64,000 nucleotides of DNA from NCBI GenBank assembly GCA_947504115.1, contig CANNGH010000006.1:124001-188000 (forward strand). Direction: 5' to 3'. The DNA is from an uncultured Sedimentitalea sp. Its GTDB lineage: Bacteria; Pseudomonadota; Alphaproteobacteria; Rhodobacterales; Rhodobacteraceae. Shown here in pieces: positions 1 through 8,216 of this stretch. Position 1 is the first letter of the stretch. The number at the start of each line of letters is the position of its first letter. The position numbers were made by a program, and so were the translations under genes. Under the pieces are notes generated by a model. The model was not told where the DNA came from, did no database searches, and worked only from the letters and a program-made list of their open reading frames with translations.

Positions 1-516
1 ACCATGATCACCATGGTCCAACAGGTCTATGACGTGATCTTCACGCGCGGCGACAGCTTTCCGTTCTGGTTCGCGCTGATCGCGCTGATCTCGGGCAGCG
101 CCAGTTTGCTGAACGCCGCCATCGTCGTGCGTCTGGGCATGCGGCGCATCATAACCTGGGCGCTGGCGATCGAGGCGATCTGGGCCGGCACCGTCCTTCT
201 GCTCAGCCTCTCGTCGCTGTCTCCAAGTGCCATGTTCCCGATCTTCCTGGTGTTTCAGGCCAGTGTGTTCCTGATGGCGGGCATGACGATGGGCAATCTC
301 AATGCCATGGCGATGGAGCCGATGGGGCACATCGCGGGCATGGCGGCTTCTGTCATCGGCGCGTTTTCGACGGTGATGGCAGCCTCACTCGCCGCGCCCA
401 TCGGACTGTTGTTCGATGGCACCTTGCTGCCGCTCACCGGCGCGGTCCTGGTGATGGCCGCGACGGGGTTCGCGCTGATGCTGATGATCGCGCGGATCGA
501 GCGTCGGGCGAGCTGA
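1..516 (+). CDS. MFS multidrug exporter, C-terminal half (partial)
   Basis: The reading frame is open from the first base of the window, so this is the 3' part of a longer gene. The roughly 171 visible residues form about five or six hydrophobic segments separated by short basic loops (for example VRLGMRRI between two helices) and end in IARIERRAS. The pattern of small residues in the late helices (MGHIAGMAASVIGAFSTVMA, then a DGTLLPLT loop) fits the last six helices of Bcr/CflA-type DHA1 drug:proton antiporters in the inner membrane. Substrate cannot be inferred. The gene converges on mfd, with strong inverted repeats between them. Confidence 0.7.
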   Translation, partial: TMITMVQQVYDVIFTRGDSFPFWFALIALISGSASLLNAAIVVRLGMRRIITWALAIEAIWAGTVLLLSLSSLSPSAMFPIFLVFQASVFLMAGMTMGNLNAMAMEPMGHIAGMAASVIGAFSTVMAASLAAPIGLLFDGTLLPLTGAVLVMAATGFALMLMIARIERRAS

Positions 517-540
517 AAGCGGGCCGGGGGCGCTGCCCCC

Positions 541-557
541 GTCGCGCGCTGCGCGAC
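541..557. terminator. GC-rich hairpin after the MFS gene
   Basis: A perfect 7-bp stem (GTCGCGC / GCGCGAC) with a GCT loop lies 25 bases after the MFS stop codon. Another small stem (GGGGGC / GCCCCC) precedes it. There is no T tract directly after the stem, so it probably works together with the larger inverted repeat that follows, or it is part of a repeated extragenic element. Confidence 0.4.
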
Positions 558-566
558 TCCCTCTTG

Positions 567-629
567 GGTATTTGAAAACCAGAAAGAAGCTGGTTCGCGC
601 GCCCGGCTTCTTTCTGGTTAAAAATACCC
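567..629. terminator. Long inverted repeat between convergent genes (bidirectional terminator)
   Basis: The arms 577-590 and 606-619 (AACCAGAAAGAAGC / GCTTCTTTCTGGTT) are perfect 14-bp complements around a 15-base loop. Outside them, GGGTATTT and AAATACCC extend the pairing to about 24 bp with small bulges. Because the arms carry A/T-rich outer ends, either transcript would end its hairpin in a U-rich run, so the element can stop both the MFS gene and mfd. A sequence with the same TATTTGA...AGAA-GAAG core occurs near 53124-53147. Confidence 0.7.
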
Positions 630-652
630 TAATCCTCGGCTCGCAACACCGC

Positions 653-3600
653 TCAACCTCTCGTGTTGGGCGCTGTCTTTTTCTTGGCGACGACTTTTTC
701 CGCCAGATCGCGGGCGATGGCGAAGGCGCCCTTGATCTTGTCGGCATCATTGCGCCAGTCGCGGCGCACGACGATCTTGTTGTCCTTGACCTTGGCCAGC
801 CCGTCCTGGGCCTGGATGAACTCGACCAGCCCCTCGGGCGAGGCGAACTTGTCGTTGTGGAACTGGATCGTCGCGCCCTTGGGGCCGCCATCCAGCTTGG
901 CGATACCGGCGCGTTTGCACATCGCCTTGATCCGCACCACCAGAAGCAACGTGTTCACCTCGCGCGGCAGCTTGCCAAACCGGTCGATCAGTTCAGCGGC
1001 GAAGCCTTCGAGTTCGACCTTGGTGCTGAGGTTGGACAGACGACGGTAAAGGCCCAGGCGCACGTCCAGATCGGGCACGAATTCCTCGGGGATCAGCACC
1101 GGCACGCCCAGGTTGATCTGCGGCGCCCATTGGTCGTCGGCCTCGGACAACCCTTCAAGCTCTCCTGCACGGATCTTGGCAATCGCCTCTTCCAGCATCG
1201 ATTGATAGAGTTCGTATCCGACATCACGCATTTGCCCCGACTGTTCCTCGCCCAGCAGGTTGCCCGCGCCGCGGATGTCCAGATCCTGGCTGGCCAGGGT
1301 GAATCCGGCCCCCAACGTGTCGAGGCTGCCGAGAACCCGCAGCCGCTTTTCGGCAGCCGGGGTCAGTTTCGCGCGCGGTTTCGTCGTCAGGTAGGCATAG
1401 GCGCGGGTCTTGGAGCGCCCCACCCGGCCGCGGATCTGGTAAAGCTGGGACAGGCCGAACATGTCGGCGCGATGCACGATCATGGTGTTGGCGCTGGGGA
1501 TATCCAGACCGGATTCCACGATGGTCGTGGCCAGCAGCACGTCGTATTTGCCGTCGTAGAACGCGTTCATGCGCGAATCCAGCTCGCCCGCTGCCATCTG
1601 GCCATGCGCCACCACGACCGACACCTCGGGCACCTGTTCGCGCAGGAACTGTTCGATCTCGGGCAGGTCGCTGACGCGGGGCGCGACGTAGAACGATTGC
1701 CCGCCGCGGTAATGTTCGCGTAACAGCGCCTCGCGCACGGTCACGGCGTCGAATTCGCTGACATAGGTGCGGATCGACAGGCGGTCGACCGGTGGCGTGC
1801 CGATGATCGACAGATCGCGCACCCCCGACAGCGACAATTGCAGCGTGCGCGGGATCGGCGTGGCGGTCAGCGTCAGAACGTGAATGTCGCTGCGCAGCGC
1901 CTTCAGCCGCTCCTTGTGGGCGACGCCGAAATGCTGCTCTTCGTCGATGATCAGCAGGCCGAGATTCTTGAACCGCGTACCCTTGGCCAGCAGCGCATGG
2001 GTGCCGATGACGATATCGACCTCGCCGCTGGCCAGACCGTCACGGGTTTTCTGTGCCTCCTTGGTGCCGACGAAACGCGAAAGTTGGCGCACCTGCAGCG
2101 GGAAGCCGCGAAACCGGTCGGCAAAGCCGGCATAATGCTGGCGGGCCAGCAGTGTTGTGGGCGCGATCACCGCCACCTGCATGCCCGACATGGCGGCGAC
2201 GAAAGCGGCGCGCATCGCCACCTCGGTCTTGCCGAACCCGACATCGCCGCAGATCAGGCGGTCCATCGGCTGACCGCTGGCAAGATCCTCGATCACGTCG
2301 GAAATCGCGCTCAGCTGGTCGTCGGTCTCCTGATAGGGAAAGCGCGCCGAAAACGCCTCCCACGCGTGGTGTTCGGGTTCCAGCACCGGCGCGTGGCGCA
2401 GGGCGCGTTCGGCGGCGACGCGGATCAGCCGGTCGGCCATCTCGCGGATGCGTTCCTTGAGCTTGGCCTTCTTGGCCTGCCACGCGCCGCCGCCCAGTTT
2501 GTCCAGAAGCCCCTCTTCATGGCCGTAGCGCGATAGCAGTTCGATGTTTTCCACCGGCAGGTAAAGCCGCGCGCCCTCGGCATATTCCAGCACCAGACAT
2601 TCATGGGCCGCCCCCGCCGCAGTGATCACCTCCAGCCCGTGGTAACGCCCGATGCCGTGATCCACATGCACCACCAGATCGCCGGGGCTGAGGCTTTGCG
2701 CCTCGGTCAGGAAGTTCTCGGCGCGCCGCCGCTTGCGGGGAGCGCGGATCAGCCGGTCGCCCAGCACGTCCTGTTCCGAGATCACGGTCATGTCGGGCGT
2801 CTCGAACCCGCCTTCCAGCGGCCAGACCGCCAGATGCAGACCGCGCTTGCCGATGCGGGTGGCGTCGGGCACCGGGATCGCCTCGCCCAGCCCTTCATCC
2901 TCGATCAGCCCGGTCAGCCGCTCGCGCGCGCCTTCGGAATAGGACGCGACCAGCACCGGCCCCTTGTCCAGCTTGGCCCGGATATGCTCGGCCAGCGCCG
3001 CGAACAGGCTCAGATTCTCCTGTTGGCGTTCGGGGGCAAAGCTGCGCCCGATGCGCCCGCCGGCGTCGATCACCCCCGGCCCGCTGGCCTGAGGCAGCGG
3101 ATGGAATTGCAGCACGCGGCGATCGGCCACCGCAGCCTCCCACGCCACATCGTCGAGATAGAGCAGATGCGGTGGCGCAGGTTTGTAGACGCTTTCGCCC
3201 GTGCGGCGGTTCTGCATGGCGATGCGGCGGGTCTCGTACTGATCGGCGATGCTGTCCCAGCGCGCCAGCCGCGCGGCGGTGCTTTGATCGTCCAGTGTGA
3301 CCGTGGCGCCCGGCAGGTAGTCGAACAGCGTTTCCAGCCGGTCGTGAAAGAACGCCAGCCAATGCTCCATGCCCGCCTGTTTGCGCCCGGCGCTGACCGA
3401 CTCGTAAAGTGGATCGTCGCTGCCTGCCGCGCCGAATTCGATACGGTAGTTCTGGCGGAACCGGGTGATCGCGGCCTCGTCCAGGATGACCTCGGAAACG
3501 GGGGCCAGTTCGATCACCTCCAGCTTGTCGGTGGTGCGCTGGGTCGCGGGATCGAAGCGGCGCGCGCCGTCCAACACATCGCCGAAGAAATCCAGGCGCA

Positions 3601-4117
3601 CCGGTCCGCCCTCACCCGGCGGATAGATGTCGATGATACCGCCCCGGATCGCGTAATCGCCCGGTTCCATCACCGTCGGACTTTGCGAAAACCCCATCCG
3701 CGCAAGGAAGTCACGCAAGGCGGCCTCGTTCACGCGCTCGCCCACGCGCGCTGTAAAGGCGGATCGGCGCAGTACCTCGCGTGGCGGAACGCGCTGGGTG
3801 GCGGCGTTCAGCGTGGTCAGCAGCACGAAGCGCGCCGGCATCCGATGCACCAGCGCCGCCAATGTCGCCATGCGCGCCGCCGAGATGTCGGCGTTGGGCG
3901 ACACCCGGTCATAGGGCAGGCAATCCCAGCCCGGAAAGGACAGCACCGGCATGTCGGGGGCAAAGAACGCCAGCGCCGCGCGCATGGCCGCCAGCCGCTT
4001 GTCGTCGCGCGCCACATGCACGACCGGGGCATCGCTGCGCGCGACCTCGTTCAAAATCAGGCGGGCGTCGAACCCTTCGGGGGCGCCGCCGACGGTGATG
4101 TGCTGGGATGCGGTCAT
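653..4117 (-). CDS. mfd: Transcription-repair coupling factor Mfd
   Basis: A 1154-residue SF2 DNA translocase that removes RNA polymerase stalled at template-strand lesions and recruits UvrA for nucleotide excision repair. The N-terminal third is UvrB-like, with the conserved GWDCLPYDR segment. An RNA-polymerase interaction region (DLVVHVDHGIGRYHGLE) follows, then a helicase core with Walker A CGDVGFGKTE, box II DEEQHFG, TATPIPRTL and the late motif QIRGRVGRS. Length is normal for the family. I start at the ATG at 4117 (MTASQHITVGG); the open frame runs further upstream, but those residues are low-complexity and would overlap the next gene. A membrane-protein gene lies 31 bases upstream on the same strand. 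Confidence 0.95.
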   Translation of the reverse strand: MTASQHITVGGAPEGFDARLILNEVARSDAPVVHVARDDKRLAAMRAALAFFAPDMPVLSFPGWDCLPYDRVSPNADISAARMATLAALVHRMPARFVLLTTLNAATQRVPPREVLRRSAFTARVGERVNEAALRDFLARMGFSQSPTVMEPGDYAIRGGIIDIYPPGEGGPVRLDFFGDVLDGARRFDPATQRTTDKLEVIELAPVSEVILDEAAITRFRQNYRIEFGAAGSDDPLYESVSAGRKQAGMEHWLAFFHDRLETLFDYLPGATVTLDDQSTAARLARWDSIADQYETRRIAMQNRRTGESVYKPAPPHLLYLDDVAWEAAVADRRVLQFHPLPQASGPGVIDAGGRIGRSFAPERQQENLSLFAALAEHIRAKLDKGPVLVASYSEGARERLTGLIEDEGLGEAIPVPDATRIGKRGLHLAVWPLEGGFETPDMTVISEQDVLGDRLIRAPRKRRRAENFLTEAQSLSPGDLVVHVDHGIGRYHGLEVITAAGAAHECLVLEYAEGARLYLPVENIELLSRYGHEEGLLDKLGGGAWQAKKAKLKERIREMADRLIRVAAERALRHAPVLEPEHHAWEAFSARFPYQETDDQLSAISDVIEDLASGQPMDRLICGDVGFGKTEVAMRAAFVAAMSGMQVAVIAPTTLLARQHYAGFADRFRGFPLQVRQLSRFVGTKEAQKTRDGLASGEVDIVIGTHALLAKGTRFKNLGLLIIDEEQHFGVAHKERLKALRSDIHVLTLTATPIPRTLQLSLSGVRDLSIIGTPPVDRLSIRTYVSEFDAVTVREALLREHYRGGQSFYVAPRVSDLPEIEQFLREQVPEVSVVVAHGQMAAGELDSRMNAFYDGKYDVLLATTIVESGLDIPSANTMIVHRADMFGLSQLYQIRGRVGRSKTRAYAYLTTKPRAKLTPAAEKRLRVLGSLDTLGAGFTLASQDLDIRGAGNLLGEEQSGQMRDVGYELYQSMLEEAIAKIRAGELEGLSEADDQWAPQINLGVPVLIPEEFVPDLDVRLGLYRRLSNLSTKVELEGFAAELIDRFGKLPREVNTLLLVVRIKAMCKRAGIAKLDGGPKGATIQFHNDKFASPEGLVEFIQAQDGLAKVKDNKIVVRRDWRNDADKIKGAFAIARDLAEKVVAKKKTAPNTRG

Positions 4118-4148
4118 GGTGAATGGCCCGTGGGTCGGGGCGGCGGGG

Positions 4149-4673
4149 TCAGTGGCCCAGCACGCCGATGGAAAGGTTCTGATACATGCCCCAGAGGGCG
4201 GTGACGAAGATCGCCGCGGCACCGATGAGCTGGGTGTAAAGGCGATGGCGCAGCAGGCGGCGGCGCAATGCCTCGCCCTCAAGGCGCCCGGACGCGATCC
4301 GGCGCGCGGTGGACAGGCTCAGCCATCCGACGAAGAAGAACGGAAACCCCAGCAGAAACAGCGCCTGCGCGAATTCGACGCGATAGACAAAGCCCAGAAC
4401 CGCCAGTCCCGACGCCAGGAAACAGCCCGATCCCAGCAACACCGCGCCCGCTTCGCGGACGATGTGAAGCAGGCGGTTGACGTTGATGCGGACGATATCG
4501 CCAAGGTCGGCCTCGGCCTGTCCGCCGTGGCGGGCGCGCAGGATCATGTCGTAGGGCACGCCCAATACCCAATGGCTGGCCAAGGACCAGACCACCGCCA
4601 GCGCGATCCAGAACCACATGTTCGAAAACGACCGCATGTCGATCACTTCGAAGACGGTTTGATGCCAGTTCAA
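4149..4673 (-). CDS. Conserved small membrane protein upstream of mfd
   Basis: The product is 174 residues with about four hydrophobic helices: around 19-40, 75-95, 98-118 and 145-165. They are separated by a soluble stretch (RHGGQAEADLGDIVRINVNR) and a basic loop (ARRIASGRLEGEALRRRLLRHR). I recall similar proteins in Rhodobacterales being labelled 'component of SufBCD complex', but nothing in this sequence supports an Fe-S role and no suf genes are nearby. It is co-oriented with mfd and diverges from hemB across 244 bases. Treat it as a conserved inner-membrane protein of unknown function. Confidence 0.75.
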   Translation of the reverse strand: MNWHQTVFEVIDMRSFSNMWFWIALAVVWSLASHWVLGVPYDMILRARHGGQAEADLGDIVRINVNRLLHIVREAGAVLLGSGCFLASGLAVLGFVYRVEFAQALFLLGFPFFFVGWLSLSTARRIASGRLEGEALRRRLLRHRLYTQLIGAAAIFVTALWGMYQNLSIGVLGH

Positions 4674-4917
4674 GGTGGTCCTTTCTTCGGCCGGGCTGCC
4701 TGTTTCGGGCTTCTAGCGCAGCGCCTGCGGATTGCCCAGAGGGTGCGTCGGCCCCGGATCGCGGCAATGGCATCGCCCGACATTGAGGTAAAAGCCCCAA
4801 CAAGACGACCTGCATGAAGGGGCGGTTGGAGCGATGCGTGCCTTCGGGGGGCTGGACAGCGCCCGTGCGGCAAGGCATTCGGTGAGGACAACCCGAAGCC
4901 GAAAAAGGTGCTAGTCG

Positions 4918-5916
4918 ATGAAACCCACCGTTGCCCCCTTCCCCGCCGCGCGTCTGCGCCGCACCCGCCAGTCGCCTGCGATCCGCGCGCTGGTGCGGGC
5001 GAACACGCTGACGGTGGACGATCTGATCTGGCCGGTTTTCGTGCGCGACGGCCGGGATGTGCAAGAACCCGTGCCCTCGATGCCCGGCGTGATGCGGCGC
5101 AGCGTCGATCTGATCGCGAAGGCCGCCCGCGAGGCCGCCGATCTGGGCATCCCGGCGATCTGCCTGTTTCCCTATACCGATGCCAGCCTCAAAACCGAGG
5201 ATTGCGCCGAGGCGTGGAACCCCGACAACCTGTGCAACCGCGCCATCCGCGCGATCAAGGATGCGGTGCCCGAGATCGCGGTGATGACCGATGTGGCGCT
5301 CGATCCCTACAACATCAACGGCCATGACGGATACGTGGTGGATGGCGAGATCGTCAACGACGCGACGGTCGAGGCATTGGTGAAGATGACGCTGGCGCAG
5401 GCCGAGGCGGGCGCCGACATCATCGGCCCCTCGGACATGATGGACGGGCGCATCGGCGCCATGCGCACCGCGCTGGAACGGGACGGCCACCAGAACGTGA
5501 TGATCCTGTCCTACGCGGCGAAATATGCCAGCGCCTTTTATGGCCCGTTCCGCGATGCGGTGGGGGCAGCGGGCGCGCTGAGCGGCGACAAGAACACCTA
5601 TCAGATGGACCCCGGCAACAGCGACGAGGCGATGCGCCTGATCGAACGTGATCTGGCCGAAGGCGCGGATATGGTGATGGTCAAACCCGGCATGCCCTAT
5701 CTCGACATCTGCCGCCGGGCGCATGAGATGTTCGGCGTGCCGACATTTGCCTATCAGGTGTCGGGCGAATACGCGATGTTGCAGGCAGCGGCGCAGAATG
5801 GCTGGCTGGACGGACAAAAGGTGATGCTGGAAAGCCTGCTGGGCTTCAAGCGCGCCGGTTGTGACGGCATCCTGACCTATTTCGCGCCCGAGGCGGCGCG
5901 GCTTCTGAACGGCTGA
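4918..5916 (+). CDS. hemB: Delta-aminolevulinic acid dehydratase (porphobilinogen synthase)
   Basis: This 332-residue enzyme condenses two 5-aminolevulinate molecules to porphobilinogen in haem, chlorophyll and corrin synthesis. Both active-site lysine regions are present: SYAAKYASAFYGPFRD and the Schiff-base lysine in MVKPGMPYLDI. The segment that holds the zinc cysteines in E. coli-type enzymes reads DVALDPYNINGHDGYV here. The cysteines are replaced by Asp/Ala, so this is a zinc-independent form, magnesium-dependent or metal-free as reported for some alphaproteobacteria. An AAGGTG sequence precedes the ATG. The gene stands alone. Confidence 0.95.
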   Translation: MKPTVAPFPAARLRRTRQSPAIRALVRANTLTVDDLIWPVFVRDGRDVQEPVPSMPGVMRRSVDLIAKAAREAADLGIPAICLFPYTDASLKTEDCAEAWNPDNLCNRAIRAIKDAVPEIAVMTDVALDPYNINGHDGYVVDGEIVNDATVEALVKMTLAQAEAGADIIGPSDMMDGRIGAMRTALERDGHQNVMILSYAAKYASAFYGPFRDAVGAAGALSGDKNTYQMDPGNSDEAMRLIERDLAEGADMVMVKPGMPYLDICRRAHEMFGVPTFAYQVSGEYAMLQAAAQNGWLDGQKVMLESLLGFKRAGCDGILTYFAPEAARLLNG

Positions 5917-6072
5917 TCGCGGCGGCAGTTTTCTGCGGCAAAGGTGCGAAATGCGCCTAAATGCCGGGTCGGTCCCGTTCAGGCGTGACAGGTTGCCCCG
6001 AGTTCCGTATATCTTGTGGCAAGGTCGCACGAACCGGCCATATCGAGCAGATTTAGATACAGGCATATTACC

Positions 6073-6651
6073 ATGAGCAGCACGCCCCCCATTCGTCTGT
6101 CCCGTCGCGGATTCACCTTTGCGGCGCTGGCCGGTGTCGGCGTCACCGCCGCCGCCTGCAACAACGCGATCGGCAGTCCCGGCGCCGCCACAATCGATGC
6201 CCGCGTCGATGCCACGCTGAACGAGATGTTCAGGCTCTATCCCAACACGGCCTCGTTGGCGGAACAATCCGCCGGCATGCTGGTGATGCCGCTGGTGACC
6301 GAGGCCGGGCTATGGCTGGGCGGGGCCTTCGGGCGCGGTGCGCTGCGGGTGAAAGGCACGTCCGTGGATTACTACGCCGTCACCAAGGCCAGTGCCGGGC
6401 TGCAGATCGGCGCGGCGCAATATGCCCATGTGCTGTTTTTCATGACGCAGGATGCGCTCTACAATTTCCGCCGCTCGCCGGGATGGGCCGCGGGTGCGGA
6501 TCTGGAATACGTGGTCGCCGATACCAGCGAATCCATCGGCACCGACACCGACAGGCTGCGCAAACCCATTCTTGCGGCCATTTTCGGGCGTGCCGGATTG
6601 CGCATCGGGGCGACGCTGGAAGGCACGAAATACACCCGCATCATTCCCTGA
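6073..6651 (+). CDS. SYLF-domain (Ysc84-like) lipoprotein, predicted Tat export
   Basis: A 192-residue protein. The first 35 residues combine a twin-arginine motif (LSRRGFTFAALAG) with a lipobox (VTAAAC), so it looks like a Tat-exported, lipid-anchored protein. The rest is a SYLF/Ysc84-type lipid-binding domain (SAGMLVMPLVTEAGLWLGG near the start, ADLEYVVADTSESIGTDTD near the end). I start at the ATG at 6073 because it puts the signal peptide at the N terminus; a GTG at 6016 would add 19 residues in front of it. Function in bacteria is poorly known: phosphoinositide or membrane binding is established only for eukaryotic members. Confidence 0.85.
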   Translation: MSSTPPIRLSRRGFTFAALAGVGVTAAACNNAIGSPGAATIDARVDATLNEMFRLYPNTASLAEQSAGMLVMPLVTEAGLWLGGAFGRGALRVKGTSVDYYAVTKASAGLQIGAAQYAHVLFFMTQDALYNFRRSPGWAAGADLEYVVADTSESIGTDTDRLRKPILAAIFGRAGLRIGATLEGTKYTRIIP

Positions 6652-6670
6652 TCCAGGTCGGAAACGAAAA

Positions 6671-6692
6671 ACGCCGGGGCGAACCCCGGCGT
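6671..6692 (-). terminator. Rho-independent terminator of the EF-hand gene
   Basis: A perfect 9-bp stem (ACGCCGGGG / CCCCGGCGT) with a 4-base loop lies between two convergent genes. Read on the minus strand the hairpin is followed by TTTTCGTTTC, a classic U-tract, so it mainly serves the EF-hand gene. On the plus strand it may also stop the SYLF transcript. Confidence 0.8.
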
Positions 6693-6721
6693 CGTCCTTC
6701 AATCATCACAACTGGCCGCGG

Positions 6722-7123
6722 TCAATCGGTGACCTGCGCGCCACCTGCCGCTTCGGCTGCAGTTTCGTTGCCCGCGCCACGGCTTTGCATGTACTCGTTA
6801 TATTCGTCTTCGGAAACGTTGCCATCGGCATCGGTATCGAGATCGCCGAATTCCATGGCCGGCTCATCCACCAGATCCTCGCCGCGCTCGTTCCCGGCAC
6901 CGCGGCTGGCGTTCCAGTCGTCATTGGCGGCGTTGAACTCGTCCTCGGACAGCAGGCCGCGCTCATCCGGATCCAGATCGGACCATGTCGGCATCGTGCC
7001 GCCTCCGACCTGTTCGGCTGCTGTCACATTCCCGCTTCCGCGCGATGCGTCTTCCTCTTGGGCAAGCGCGCCTGTTGCGACAAGTGCCGAAGCGGCGATG
7101 GCCGTCATCATGATGCGTTTCAT
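6722..7123 (-). CDS. Secreted EF-hand protein with repeated SRGxGN motif
   Basis: A 133-residue acidic protein with a Sec signal peptide (residues 1-21, cleavage after GALA). One canonical EF-hand loop is visible at residues 96-107 (DTDADGNVSEDE) and a degenerate one at 51-62 (DPDERGLLSEDE, lacking the central Asp/Gly pattern). The motif SRG(S/A)GN occurs three times, at residues 27-32, 73-78 and 114-119, flanking the two loops. This suggests a calcium-responsive periplasmic or extracellular protein built from duplicated units. It is monocistronic, with its own terminator downstream. Confidence 0.8.
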   Translation of the reverse strand: MKRIMMTAIAASALVATGALAQEEDASRGSGNVTAAEQVGGGTMPTWSDLDPDERGLLSEDEFNAANDDWNASRGAGNERGEDLVDEPAMEFGDLDTDADGNVSEDEYNEYMQSRGAGNETAAEAAGGAQVTD

Positions 7124-7240
7124 AGTGGCTCCTTTTCCCTTGTTTCATACGCGGCGAGAGGCCGCGATCTGTGGGAAGGAACAGTCCCCCGCCCGGTTTG
7201 GTTCCCCTTCGCAATCGTCACAGCACCGTGAGCGATTGTT

Positions 7241-8110
7241 TCAGTCCCGCGTCAGGCGCCGGATCAGGCTGGACGTATCCCAGCGCCCGCCGCCCATCGC
7301 CTGCACGTCCTTGTAGAACTGGTCGACCAACGCGGTCACCGGCAGCGCGGCGCCGGTTTCCTCGGCCGCGTCAAGACAGATCGCCAGATCCTTGCGCATC
7401 CAGTCGACGGCGAATCCGTGCTCGAACTCATCGTCAAGCATGGTCTCGTGGCGGTTCTGCATCTGCCAGCTTCCGGCGGCGCCCTGGCTGATCACCTCGA
7501 CCACCGCGCGCCCGTCCAGTCCGGCCTTGCGGGCGAAATTCAGCGCTTCGCTCAGCCCCTGCACCAGACCGGCAATGGCGATCTGGTTGCACATCTTGGT
7601 CATCTGCCCGGCACCGCTGTCCCCGATGCGGCGGCAGATGCGGGCATAGGCGGCGATGACCGGCTCGGCCTGCGCATAGGCCTGCGCATCGCCGCCGCAC
7701 ATCACCGACAGCGCACCGTTCTCGGCCCCCGCCTGCCCGCCCGAGATCGGTGCATCGACGAAGGCGAAACCGCTTTCTTCGGCTTTTTCATAAAGTTCCC
7801 GCGTGACAGCCGCGGAAACCGTGGTGTGATCGACGAAGATCGCGCCGCGCTCCATTCCCGCGAACGCGCCGTCGGGGCCAAGACAGACGCTGCGCAGGTC
7901 ATCGTCGTTACCGACACAGGCCATGACGAATTGCGCGCCCTGCACCGCCTCGCGCGGGGTGGGCGCGCGGGTGCCGCCATGTTCCGCGACCCAGGCATCG
8001 GCCTTTTGCGCGGTGCGGTTATAGACGGTCACCTCGTGGCCCGCCTTTCGCAGGTGCCCGGCCATGGGAAATCCCATCACGCCCAATCCCAGAAACGCCA
8101 GCTTTGCCAT
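7241..8110 (-). CDS. NAD(P)-dependent beta-hydroxyacid dehydrogenase (3-hydroxyisobutyrate dehydrogenase family)
   Basis: A 289-residue Rossmann enzyme of the 3-hydroxyisobutyrate/tartronate-semialdehyde reductase family. The N terminus has the dinucleotide loop GLGVMGFPMAGHL. The substrate-binding signature is FVDAPISGGQAGAENG and the catalytic lysine lies in GAGQMTKMCNQ. The all-helical C-terminal domain is complete. Candidate substrates are 3-hydroxyisobutyrate, 2-hydroxy-3-oxopropionate or succinic semialdehyde; sequence alone does not choose. No valine or glyoxylate pathway genes are adjacent. It is divergent from the acylase gene. Confidence 0.85.
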   Translation of the reverse strand: MAKLAFLGLGVMGFPMAGHLRKAGHEVTVYNRTAQKADAWVAEHGGTRAPTPREAVQGAQFVMACVGNDDDLRSVCLGPDGAFAGMERGAIFVDHTTVSAAVTRELYEKAEESGFAFVDAPISGGQAGAENGALSVMCGGDAQAYAQAEPVIAAYARICRRIGDSGAGQMTKMCNQIAIAGLVQGLSEALNFARKAGLDGRAVVEVISQGAAGSWQMQNRHETMLDDEFEHGFAVDWMRKDLAICLDAAEETGAALPVTALVDQFYKDVQAMGGGRWDTSSLIRRLTRD

Positions 8111-8216
8111 CGTCTTTCCCCATCTTGTGACTTGGTTTCGGTTGCGTTTCTACCTATCAGGCCAGCGGGCCTTGGCAAATCAGCAAGGCACGATTCCGAC
8201 GGAGAACGACCGAACA

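Noticed and set aside
2603-4204. Long plus-strand frame opposite mfd
   Set aside because: Antisense shadow of a conserved gene; composition is not protein-like.
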